Of a stretch of DNA of 64,000 bases, positions 53,554 through 61,420 are shown piece by piece. Positions within the stretch are counted from its first letter, which is position 1. Every line of letters begins with the position of its first letter. The translations under genes and the position numbers were made by a program. Under the pieces are notes generated by a model. That model searched no databases, was not told the origin of the DNA, and saw only the letters and a list, made by a program, of their open reading frames with translations. Origin of the DNA: Barnesiella merdipullorum (GTDB lineage Bacteria > Bacteroidota > Bacteroidia > Bacteroidales > Barnesiellaceae); the NCBI GenBank assembly GCA_019116365.1, contig DXBT01000012.1:23960-87959 (forward strand). The letters are read 5' to 3'.

Positions 53554-54543
53554 TTATTTTGCGTCGTATCCCCACACGAGGTAGAGAGCTCCCCAGGTAA
53601 ATCCGGCACCGAAGGCCGTGAGTACCAGCTTGTCGCCGGTCTTGAATTTGTTTTCAAACTCGGCCATGCACAAGGGGATGGAGGCTGCGCTCGTGTTTCC
53701 GTACTTCTGGATGTTGACCAGCAGCTTCTCTGCGGGCAACTTCATGCGGTCGGCGATAGCCTCGATGATGCGCAGATTGGCTTGGTGCGGGATGAAGTAA
53801 TCGATCGTATCGACCGTGAGACCGTTGCGGTTCATCACGCTCTCCGACGAGGTGAGCATATCGGTTACGGCGTGTTTATACACGGCGCGACCCTCTTGAT
53901 ATACATAGTGCTCGTCGCGATCGACCGTCTCGTGCGAAGCCGGATGTACGGCTCCGCCGGCCTTCATCAACAGGTGGGGCAACCCCATACCGTCGGTGTG
54001 CAGCACGGCATCCACGATACCTACCGGTTCGTCGGTGGGCTCGAGCATCACGCAGGCAGCGGCATCGCCAAACAGAGGACAAGTCGAACGGTCTTTGTAA
54101 TTGACCATCGACGACATCTTCTCGGCAGCCAGCACGATTACATGTTTGTACAAACCACTCTTGATATAGGCAGCACCCGACTGCAGGGCTACGATAAAGC
54201 CGGCGCAAGCAGCCTGGATGTCATATCCATAGGCGGTCTTTATTCCCAATTTCTCCAGTACGATCGAGGCCGTAGAGGGGAAACGATAGTCGGGGTTGGA
54301 GGTTGCACAGATGAGCAAATCTACCTCTTCGGGTTTCACGCCGGTCTTGCGCAACAACTCGGCAACGGCTTTCTCGCCCAAATCGGAAGACCCCGTTCCC
54401 TCCCCTTTCAAAATTCTACGTTCCTTAATGCCCACACGAGTGGTAATCCACTCGTCGTTGGTATCGACCATATGCGACAACTCATCGTTGGTGAGCACAT
54501 AATCAGGAACATACGAGGCTATTCCCGTTATTTTAGCGTTCAT
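53554..54543 (-). CDS. fabH: Beta-ketoacyl-ACP synthase III
   Basis: A 329-residue enzyme that condenses acetyl-CoA or branched acyl-CoA with malonyl-ACP to start fatty-acid synthesis. The catalytic Cys113 lies in DIQAACAGFIVAL, His in FIPHQANLRI, and Asn in the YGNTSAASIP stretch. It follows rpmF after an 74-bp gap holding a terminator-like hairpin. Confidence 0.96.
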   Translation of the reverse strand: MNAKITGIASYVPDYVLTNDELSHMVDTNDEWITTRVGIKERRILKGEGTGSSDLGEKAVAELLRKTGVKPEEVDLLICATSNPDYRFPSTASIVLEKLGIKTAYGYDIQAACAGFIVALQSGAAYIKSGLYKHVIVLAAEKMSSMVNYKDRSTCPLFGDAAACVMLEPTDEPVGIVDAVLHTDGMGLPHLLMKAGGAVHPASHETVDRDEHYVYQEGRAVYKHAVTDMLTSSESVMNRNGLTVDTIDYFIPHQANLRIIEAIADRMKLPAEKLLVNIQKYGNTSAASIPLCMAEFENKFKTGDKLVLTAFGAGFTWGALYLVWGYDAK

Positions 54544-54576
54544 AACTATAAAATTGGCTTAGTGTGTGAAAAAAAT

Positions 54577-54595
54577 GCCCTAAATCGCTTAGGGC
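54577..54595 (-). terminator. Terminator/attenuator between rpmF and fabH
   Basis: GCCCTAA (54577-54583) pairs with TTAGGGC (54589-54595), loop of 5. On the minus strand it is followed directly by a run of seven T (ATTTTTTTC), a standard intrinsic terminator 23 bp after the rpmF stop. Readthrough would be needed for fabH, which has no clear promoter of its own. Confidence 0.75.
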
Positions 54596-54617
54596 CATAC
54601 ATACTTTATCGAAAAAC

Positions 54618-54803
54618 TTAGACGGCTGCCTCTTTTTCGATTGCCAATTTTCCTCTGTAATAACCACACTCGCCACATACGGTGTGATATACGTGCCAAG
54701 CACCACAGTTGGGGCAAACTGCCAAAGTAGGAGCTACTGCTTTGTCGTGAGTTCTTCTCTTGGCTGTTCTCGTTTTAGATTGTTTTCTTTTAGGATGTGC
54801 CAT
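54618..54803 (-). CDS. rpmF: 50S ribosomal protein L32
   Basis: A 61-residue ribosomal protein. It has the basic N-terminus MAHPKRKQSKTRTAKRRTHD and a zinc ribbon formed by C30, C33, C43 and C46 (CPNCGAWHVYHTVCGEC), so it is the zinc-binding form. It is 11 bp after yceD, the usual neighbour. Confidence 0.97.
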   Translation of the reverse strand: MAHPKRKQSKTRTAKRRTHDKAVAPTLAVCPNCGAWHVYHTVCGECGYYRGKLAIEKEAAV

Positions 54804-54814
54804 TTTTCTATTAT

Positions 54815-55402
54815 TTAATTATTATCTATCATCTTCTTCAATTCGTCCCAACGAGGGTCGGTCATGGCCTCGCCTTCGTCGGAGATTTCATCTGCGATAT
54901 CTTCATCGTCAAACGAATCGATATCCTCCTCGTCGCTCTCGTCGAGTGCACGGGCTCGGTGTTTACGCAACTTAGCACTCATCGTCTTATTGCACTTCCC
55001 GGCCGGGTGAACGTGCTTCAAGGGAATGGTCAACGCCACAAATTCATACAAGAACCAGGCGATGTTCAACTCCCCGTCGCTCTCGGGAATGACAACCACA
55101 TTGTCGCTCTCTTCGCTGTATTCTGTCCCGAATTTGACGAAGAGCGTCTCGTGGGTTTGCACTTCGTGATCCATGTCGTCGAGACAGCGATCACACGGAA
55201 TCTGAATCACTCCTTCCAAATCGAAGTCCAATTCAAAAGAAGCCGCAGTCCGCTTCACGGTCAGCTTCACATTTACCTTCCCTTTTTGAACATCTTCTCC
55301 TTCGATATTCTTAAAGAACTCATTATCCAATATATACTCAAAATCCTGAGTACCTATCGGCATGCTTTTGAGCGGTAATTTATAAGCACTAAAACGTCCC
55401 AA
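54815..55402 (-). CDS. yceD: YceD/DUF177 family protein, TTG start
   Basis: 195 residues. The opening GRFSAYKLPLKSMPIGTQDFEYILDNEFF and the CDRCL motif (IPCDRCLDDMDHEV) match DUF177, which pairs with rpmF in most bacteria and is linked to 23S rRNA processing. The C-terminus is an acidic stretch (DESDEEDIDSFDDEDIADE). The start codon appears to be TTG at 55402: the family begins with MG(K/R)F..Y, the first in-frame ATG lies inside the domain, and the promoter box is only 24 bp upstream. Confidence 0.9.
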   Translation of the reverse strand: MGRFSAYKLPLKSMPIGTQDFEYILDNEFFKNIEGEDVQKGKVNVKLTVKRTAASFELDFDLEGVIQIPCDRCLDDMDHEVQTHETLFVKFGTEYSEESDNVVVIPESDGELNIAWFLYEFVALTIPLKHVHPAGKCNKTMSAKLRKHRARALDESDEEDIDSFDDEDIADEISDEGEAMTDPRWDELKKMIDNN

Positions 55403-55425
55403 TGCTATTTGTCGTTAAAACTGCG

Positions 55426-55457
55426 CAAAGGTATAAAAAATAATCGTTATCTGTCAA
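55426..55457 (-). promoter_or_regulatory. Promoter of yceD-rpmF
   Basis: CAAAGGTA (55426-55433; TACCTTTG on the minus strand) with a TTG 21 bp upstream (CAA at 55455-55457). A full -33/-7 match, 24 bp before the TTG start. Confidence 0.7.
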
Positions 55458-55571
55458 TTTTTTCGGGAGTTTTTATTTCATATTTAAATTTTCACGACCA
55501 AAGACAAGGGCGTTACCGCCGAAACGGACAGCCCGAAACAACCCGAATCGACCTCCCGGCCCACACCCGTT

Positions 55572-56726
55572 TCACGCCACTCGCTTCAACTCGATGCGGA
55601 AGGTGGTTCCCTTGCCTACCTCCGACTCTTTCACAAAGATGCGCCCCTCGTGATACTCTTCGATGATACGCTTGGCCAGCGTGAGTCCCAGTCCCCAGCC
55701 ACGTTTCTTGGTCGTATAGCCGGGGTTGAAAACGGTCTTGAAGTTTTTGCGGGCTATCCCTTTTCCCGTATCCTTGATATCGATATAGATCTGCTGCTTC
55801 TCCGAGGTCATATACACGTCGATGCGCCCCTCGCCGTTCATGGCATCGACGGCATTTTTGCACAGGTTCTCGATGACCCATTCAAAGAGCGGCAGACACA
55901 CCATGGCCCCTTCGGCATCCGAGGGGAGGTGGGTAGTTATCTGCACCTTGTTGGAGACTCGCCGGCGCATATATTCGGTGGCGTTCTCGAGCACCTCGTT
56001 GACATAGACCAGCTCCATCTCGGGCTTCGATCCTATCTTGGAGAAGCGCTCGGCAATGACCGAGAGACGCTTGACATCTTTATTCATATCGGACAACAAC
56101 GACGGGTCCACCCCCGAGGCTTCCAGCAGGTCCATCCAGGCCATGAGCGACGAGATGGGGGTGCCCAACTGGTGTGCCGTCTCCTTCGACAATCCCACCC
56201 ACACTTTGTTCTGCTCGGCCTTCTTGGTGCTGATGAGAGCAAAATAGACGATGAGTACAAACAGCACCATCACCCCCAACTGCACATAGGGATAGAACGA
56301 GAGACGCTTCAGTAAGATGGAGTCGTCGTAATAGAGGTATTGCTTTTCGTTATCGCCCAGGTTGATTTCGATGACGTTCGAGCTACCCTTCAGCCGGGCC
56401 AACTTGCGCTGCAAATATTTCTCGGGATCCGACTCGGGCAAATTCAGGTTGACATACTGGTTTATCTCGCCATTCTCATCGACCAGGATGGCCGGAATCG
56501 AGGTGTTGCTCTGGATTACCTTCAGGATAAGCTCCATGCTCATCTCGGTCTTGTCACTGGCCAACTCGCGAGTTGCCTCGGCCCAAATCTCCATCTTCTT
56601 GCGCTCCTCGATCGAGAGGTCCTCGACCAGGTCGTTCGACACATAGAGCACCCCGCCAACCAGCAGCACCGATATCAACAGAAAAATCAACTTCCCCTTT
56701 TGCCGGAGATCATAAATATTTTGCAT
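55572..56726 (-). CDS. Orphan sensor histidine kinase
   Basis: 384 residues. Two membrane segments (about 13-31 and 143-163) frame an extracytoplasmic sensor domain. The cytoplasmic part has a His-box LSKETAHQLGTPISSLMAW and an HATPase domain with N-box WVIENLCKNAVDAMNG, G1 DTGKGIARKNFKTVF and G2 KRGWGLGLTLAKRI. No response regulator gene lies next to it. Its signal is unknown. The gap to yceD (about 170 bp) holds no clear feature. Confidence 0.9.
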   Translation of the reverse strand: MQNIYDLRQKGKLIFLLISVLLVGGVLYVSNDLVEDLSIEERKKMEIWAEATRELASDKTEMSMELILKVIQSNTSIPAILVDENGEINQYVNLNLPESDPEKYLQRKLARLKGSSNVIEINLGDNEKQYLYYDDSILLKRLSFYPYVQLGVMVLFVLIVYFALISTKKAEQNKVWVGLSKETAHQLGTPISSLMAWMDLLEASGVDPSLLSDMNKDVKRLSVIAERFSKIGSKPEMELVYVNEVLENATEYMRRRVSNKVQITTHLPSDAEGAMVCLPLFEWVIENLCKNAVDAMNGEGRIDVYMTSEKQQIYIDIKDTGKGIARKNFKTVFNPGYTTKKRGWGLGLTLAKRIIEEYHEGRIFVKESEVGKGTTFRIELKRVA

Positions 56727-56835
56727 AAACCAAGTATCGTTATTACATATTATATAAACGCCCCGAGAGCCCGAATATTATCTACAGGCTTAAAATAGGG
56801 TTCGCTCCAAACATAACATCCGGCTCGACAAAAAA

Positions 56836-56865
56836 AGAGGAGGTCTCTCGCTTGAGACCTCCTCT
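56836..56865 (-). terminator. Terminator after the GLUG/subtilase operon
   Basis: AGAGGAGGTCTC (56836-56847) pairs with GAGACCTCCTCT (56854-56865), loop TCGCTT. On the minus strand it is followed by a TTTTTTT-rich run. It ends transcription 75 bp past the GLUG gene stop. Confidence 0.82.
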
Positions 56866-56922
56866 CGTCTATTTACAGTCAACTACCCGTTATCGACAAC
56901 GGGCTTTTATCTATCATTCATT

Positions 56923-56958
56923 TCAATTTACTTTCACCAATCAATTTACTTTCACCAA
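56923..56958 (-). repeat. Exact 18-bp tandem duplication over the stop codon of the GLUG gene
   Basis: TCAATTTACTTTCACCAA occurs twice in a row (56923-56940 and 56941-56958). On the minus strand each copy reads the last five codons plus TGA (LVKVN-stop), so the gene's final residues and stop are repeated in frame just after the real stop. Confidence 0.9.
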
Positions 56959-59900
56959 GATTCCCTTATCGCCGATGCGTACGACATATACTCCAGCCTC
57001 AAGTGCTACAAACTCGCCATCGGCCTGAGTCTCGCCCACAGCTACCAGTGCACCACTCGTGTTGTAAACGGCATATTCACAAGCGGTCGTAAATACGACA
57101 CCTCCTGCTACGGCATAGGCCGAAACTTCGCCAGCCTCGAGCGACTCCACACCCGAACCACCGGGTACGTTCAATACCAGGGTTACCTCTTTCTCCACGC
57201 CATCCAACGAGGCTGTGAGGGTATAGCTGCCCTGGGCTCCGGCCTTCACGGCCACCGACCCATTGTCAAAAGTAAACACATCGTCGCCCGTCCAGGTAAC
57301 ACCACCTTGCACACCTACGGCAAAATTCTTGGTCACCTGCTCGTAGCTGTCGTCCTCGCCGAGAACCACTGCGGCACTGTAAACCAAGGCCTCGGGAGTG
57401 GTCTCAAACCCGGCAAGCACAGGATAGTGGTTGGGATAGGAAACCCAGTTATCACCCATATTGGTCTGCACGAGAACAGCCGTCTTCATGGGCATTGCAT
57501 CGGCATCGTCGCCGGCTATTGCCTGGATATCCTTGTTGATATCGGCATCGTAGGCCACCTGAGTCAGGGTCAGTTTCGAAGAGGCTTTGCCCAGGATAGC
57601 ACCCACATTTTTCGACGTTTCGCCGGTAGCAACCACCTTGCCAGCCGAATATACATTGGTAAAGGCAAAGGCCGTATAGGACGACGAAGGATAAGCCACG
57701 ATGCCACCCACGCCATTGACGGCCGACACATTACCGGCATTGTAGCTATCGGTAATCTGCGGGATACCATAGCCCACGAGCCCGGCGGCACCGCAGGCCG
57801 AGGTCGAAACCTTCTCGGCCGTATTGACCACATCGCCCGTATTGAAGCACTTGGTAATCACGTTGGCATCACCTTTGCCAATCAAGCCGCCCAGGTTGGT
57901 CTTGCTACCAGTCACATACCCGGCATTGAACGACGACTCCAGCTCGAGGCAACCCGTCTCATAAGACTTATAGGCATAGCCCACCAGGCCTCCCGTTTCG
58001 GAGGTTCCCGAGATGTTGCCGCGGTTAATCCAGTTGACACCTTTGGCATAACCGTTTACATAGCCAACAATACCACCTGTGTAGCTCGAAGTCGAGGCGA
58101 CATTACCATTATTCTCGAGGGCACCCAAATCGACATCCTCGAGAGAACCTACGATACCGCCCACGTTACCGGCACCCGACACGGCCCCGTCGTTCACGCA
58201 ATTCCGCAAGGCCGAGCCCACTTGAGCCGAACCCGTGATACCGCCTACATACCCTTTGGTTGCAGCCACGCTGGCGAGGTTGTGGCAATTTTCGATTGTA
58301 CCCTCGCACAAACCGGCAAAGGCTCCTACATAGCTCACTCCCTTGATCGACGAAGCCTCATCGATGGTAAGCCCATCGAGCGAAGCGGCTGCACCCAAGC
58401 GAGCAAACAGACCCACATAATTATTCTCGGTATCCTCGATATTAAGCGATTTTATCGTCTTGCCATTTCCCAGAACAATACCTTCAAATTTGGCCACCGA
58501 CTCGGGAGCGATGGGGCTGAACGAGCTGCCAGCCATATCGATATCGGCCATAAACTTAAAGTAGCAACCCTTGTAAGAGCTGTTCGACTTGAGCACCTCG
58601 CTCGACAGTTTTGCCAAATCGGCTGCCGTGGCAATCTGATAAGGCTCGGCTTCGGTACCCTTACCGGTGAGGAAATTACCCAGGGTCGATATGGGGAGAA
58701 CCCGACGATATGACCCTTGAGTTCCGGTGAGCACATCTTCGGCAAACGACGAAGAACCAGTCATCTCGACCTTGCCCCCGACAATATTGAACACGTCGCC
58801 CTCCTGCAGGGTCCACGAGATATTGTCGTCGGAGGGCAAAACAATTTCCGAATCGACTTGCGTACGCAGTGCATTATCGGCCACCACAATGGGTTTGAGC
58901 AGGAACTGTACATGAGGCTCGTTAGCAAAATGCGACAGCACGGGATATTGCCCCGACACGCGGGTCCAGGCCGACTCATCGGCAAAGAGCGAGGTTTGAG
59001 GATTCGTCAGTTCGGTCGTACTCTTCCCGATAGCGCTGTGTGCGTCGCCTTCGTAAATGGCGATTTGACTGTCGTAGTAAACCTCGGTCAATTCGTCGGT
59101 ATCCACACTGCCGGCCACGGCTCCTACCCCATCGTAATTTCCGGTCGATACAACCGGAGCTACCGACAGAGACGAGACGATGGTTCCCGCACTTGTGCCC
59201 GCGATACCGCCTACCGATTCAACCCCTTTGACGAGGCCCATATTCATGACCGATTTTATCGTGCCCCGGTTGGAGTAGGCGATACCGCCCACATTCTCCG
59301 AGCCCGACATGGCAGCCTCGACATTTCCCACATTCAGACAGTTCTCGATGGTTCCGTAGTTCGACCCCACGATACCGCCCACACTGCCGTTGGTCGCATC
59401 GTCGGCAAGCACGATATCGCCACCGTTGAAACAGTTCTTAACGACACCCGTCTCCTCGACTATATAGGCAATACCGCCTGCAAAACCGGCCGAAGGTGAG
59501 AACGAGGCATAGTTGTAGCAGTTGTCAACCGTGCCATACAATGTGCACACAAACGGAGCAAAGTTACGATATACACTAAACCGGGCATTGTCGGCAATTT
59601 TCAGATTCTTGATCACGCCATCTTTCGTCACCTGCCAGAACAAAGCGACATTTAACTTGCGGGTGGTGAGGTTGTCGATGGCCAAATTGTTGATGGTGTG
59701 ATTGTCGCCATCGAAGATTCCGGCAAATCCCAGCGTCTCGTCGGCCGAAGAGACAGGCGTAAATGCCGCATAGTTCAAGTCGAGATCGGTTGTCAGTTTG
59801 AAGTAGTCGCCCTCGAAGCAGAGGCCCTGCTCGTTGGTAGCCGCTACAAACTTGTTAAAATCGGCCACCGACGAAATGAGATAAGGATCGGCTTCGGTAC

Positions 59901-61404
59901 CTGCTCCCGTGAAAATCGACGGATATATCTTGACCAGGCTGCGCTTCATGCTCTCGCCCAGATAGTAGGTCACGGTAATCTCTTCCTGTTCCGAGCCCCG
60001 GGTTACCAGCACATTGTTGCCTTGCACCTCGACGAGGTCGCTCTCCGAAACAGAACTCTCCATACCGGGATAGGTGCCCAGCACGAAATCGGACTGTACC
60101 TTCGACTCGGTCTCCCCTTCGGCAAAATAGATGGGCACGGCATACAACGTGGCCACCTCAAGGTCGGCAAACTTGGTCAACCGGGGATACAGACCATCGG
60201 CAAAACTCCACGTATCGGCATCAAAACCGGTGAGCGGGGTAGCACTCGCCAGTTCCCGGGTTGTCTTGTTCCAGGTGGTAGAACCACTACCCGACACCTG
60301 TTCGTCGAAGAAACAGTTGGTAATGGTAGCCTCACCATTCTCAAGGACACCCAGCATCTCGCAACCGTCCTGACGCAACAGTATCGAGTTGAAGATGGGA
60401 CCATAGACAAGACAGTTCTCGAGGACCGTCTCATCTTTGGGAGAACAGTATCCGGCGATACCGCCCACATTGGCCGATGTCGTGTTGTAGAGGGTACTGG
60501 CCGAATAGCAATCCTTGATGATGCCCGACTCCAACGTACCCAGGATACCACCGCAATGCGACGACACACCCGAGCCCGACACATAAGCGGCACTCCAGCA
60601 ACGCGTCAGATTGGTTCCCCGCGAAGAGCCTACGATTGCACCGCAGTTATTCTGATACCCACCGTTGATTGTTCCGGTAAAGTAGCAATCAACAATCTCG
60701 GGCTCGGTATTGAGGGCCAACGATACCCCGGCAATACCGCCCAGGTGGGTAGATGAGCTGCTCTCGGTCTGCGACACAATGGTAGCCGACGAGTGACAGT
60801 CGAAAATCTTTCCATAGTTCTGCCCCACGATACCGGCAGCCGACTGCAGGGTAGTGATACTCCCCGAGAAAGAACAGTTCTGCACGGTACCGTTCGACTG
60901 CCCGGCAATACCACCTTTGTATCCGCCCGTCGAAATCGAAATCACGGCATCGGTCACCTGGCAATTATCCACCAGTCCGTCGTTGCGGCCTACGATACAA
61001 CCGCCATATCCACCCGTTGACTGAAGGGTAGGCGATGCCAAATTCAAGTTTTTGATGACAGCCGCTTTATCGGCATATCCCACAAAACCCTGGTAGGTAT
61101 TCCCATCGAAAACCAATCCCGATATCGTATGGCCGTTACCGTCAAAACAGCCATTGAATTTCTTGGTATTGGTACCGATTACCGTAAACTTGTTGATCGA
61201 GGCATAGGTAATATCGTTCTCCAGCCTCAGGTACTTACCCTCCAGATTATCGCCTCCTGTTACTACCGTGGCCAGCTCGGTAAGGTCGGCCACCGTTTTG
61301 ATCTGGTAAGGAGAGGCCTCGGTACCCTCCCCACCACTAAATGTCTGCGAATAGCCCGGCACACACAACACCAGACTAAACAAAGCAAATCCTATCTTCT
61401 TCAT
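56941..61404 (-). CDS. GLUG-repeat surface protein with T9SS sorting domain
   Basis: 1487 residues from ATG 61404 (the frame extends 16 codons further up). The signal peptide ends PGYSQ. Three repeats of a GKGTE(A)EPYQI.T.ADL.KL entry motif (about residues 26, 530 and 960) each begin a ladder of GLUG-type rungs, e.g. VGGIAGYSNGTIENC, VGGIVGSNYGTIENCLNVG. Such ladders form right-handed beta-helices in adhesins and IgA-peptidase-like proteins. Two bacterial-Ig-like spacers follow, and the C-terminus is a T9SS type A sorting domain (AVYNTSGALVAVGETQADGE, GVYVVRIGDKGILVKVN). It follows the subtilase by 16 bp, so the two are probably cotranscribed. The last six codons are tandemly duplicated directly after the stop. 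Confidence 0.87.
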   Translation of the reverse strand: MKKIGFALFSLVLCVPGYSQTFSGGEGTEASPYQIKTVADLTELATVVTGGDNLEGKYLRLENDITYASINKFTVIGTNTKKFNGCFDGNGHTISGLVFDGNTYQGFVGYADKAAVIKNLNLASPTLQSTGGYGGCIVGRNDGLVDNCQVTDAVISISTGGYKGGIAGQSNGTVQNCSFSGSITTLQSAAGIVGQNYGKIFDCHSSATIVSQTESSSSTHLGGIAGVSLALNTEPEIVDCYFTGTINGGYQNNCGAIVGSSRGTNLTRCWSAAYVSGSGVSSHCGGILGTLESGIIKDCYSASTLYNTTSANVGGIAGYCSPKDETVLENCLVYGPIFNSILLRQDGCEMLGVLENGEATITNCFFDEQVSGSGSTTWNKTTRELASATPLTGFDADTWSFADGLYPRLTKFADLEVATLYAVPIYFAEGETESKVQSDFVLGTYPGMESSVSESDLVEVQGNNVLVTRGSEQEEITVTYYLGESMKRSLVKIYPSIFTGAGTEADPYLISSVADFNKFVAATNEQGLCFEGDYFKLTTDLDLNYAAFTPVSSADETLGFAGIFDGDNHTINNLAIDNLTTRKLNVALFWQVTKDGVIKNLKIADNARFSVYRNFAPFVCTLYGTVDNCYNYASFSPSAGFAGGIAYIVEETGVVKNCFNGGDIVLADDATNGSVGGIVGSNYGTIENCLNVGNVEAAMSGSENVGGIAYSNRGTIKSVMNMGLVKGVESVGGIAGTSAGTIVSSLSVAPVVSTGNYDGVGAVAGSVDTDELTEVYYDSQIAIYEGDAHSAIGKSTTELTNPQTSLFADESAWTRVSGQYPVLSHFANEPHVQFLLKPIVVADNALRTQVDSEIVLPSDDNISWTLQEGDVFNIVGGKVEMTGSSSFAEDVLTGTQGSYRRVLPISTLGNFLTGKGTEAEPYQIATAADLAKLSSEVLKSNSSYKGCYFKFMADIDMAGSSFSPIAPESVAKFEGIVLGNGKTIKSLNIEDTENNYVGLFARLGAAASLDGLTIDEASSIKGVSYVGAFAGLCEGTIENCHNLASVAATKGYVGGITGSAQVGSALRNCVNDGAVSGAGNVGGIVGSLEDVDLGALENNGNVASTSSYTGGIVGYVNGYAKGVNWINRGNISGTSETGGLVGYAYKSYETGCLELESSFNAGYVTGSKTNLGGLIGKGDANVITKCFNTGDVVNTAEKVSTSACGAAGLVGYGIPQITDSYNAGNVSAVNGVGGIVAYPSSSYTAFAFTNVYSAGKVVATGETSKNVGAILGKASSKLTLTQVAYDADINKDIQAIAGDDADAMPMKTAVLVQTNMGDNWVSYPNHYPVLAGFETTPEALVYSAAVVLGEDDSYEQVTKNFAVGVQGGVTWTGDDVFTFDNGSVAVKAGAQGSYTLTASLDGVEKEVTLVLNVPGGSGVESLEAGEVSAYAVAGGVVFTTACEYAVYNTSGALVAVGETQADGEFVALEAGVYVVRIGDKGILVKVN

Positions 61405-61420
61405 GATCACTGATAAAAAG

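Noticed and set aside
56883..56905. Hairpin CCCGTT/AACGGG near the GLUG gene end
   Set aside because: Only 6 bp and not followed by a T-run on the relevant strand; the stronger hairpin at 56836-56865 explains termination.
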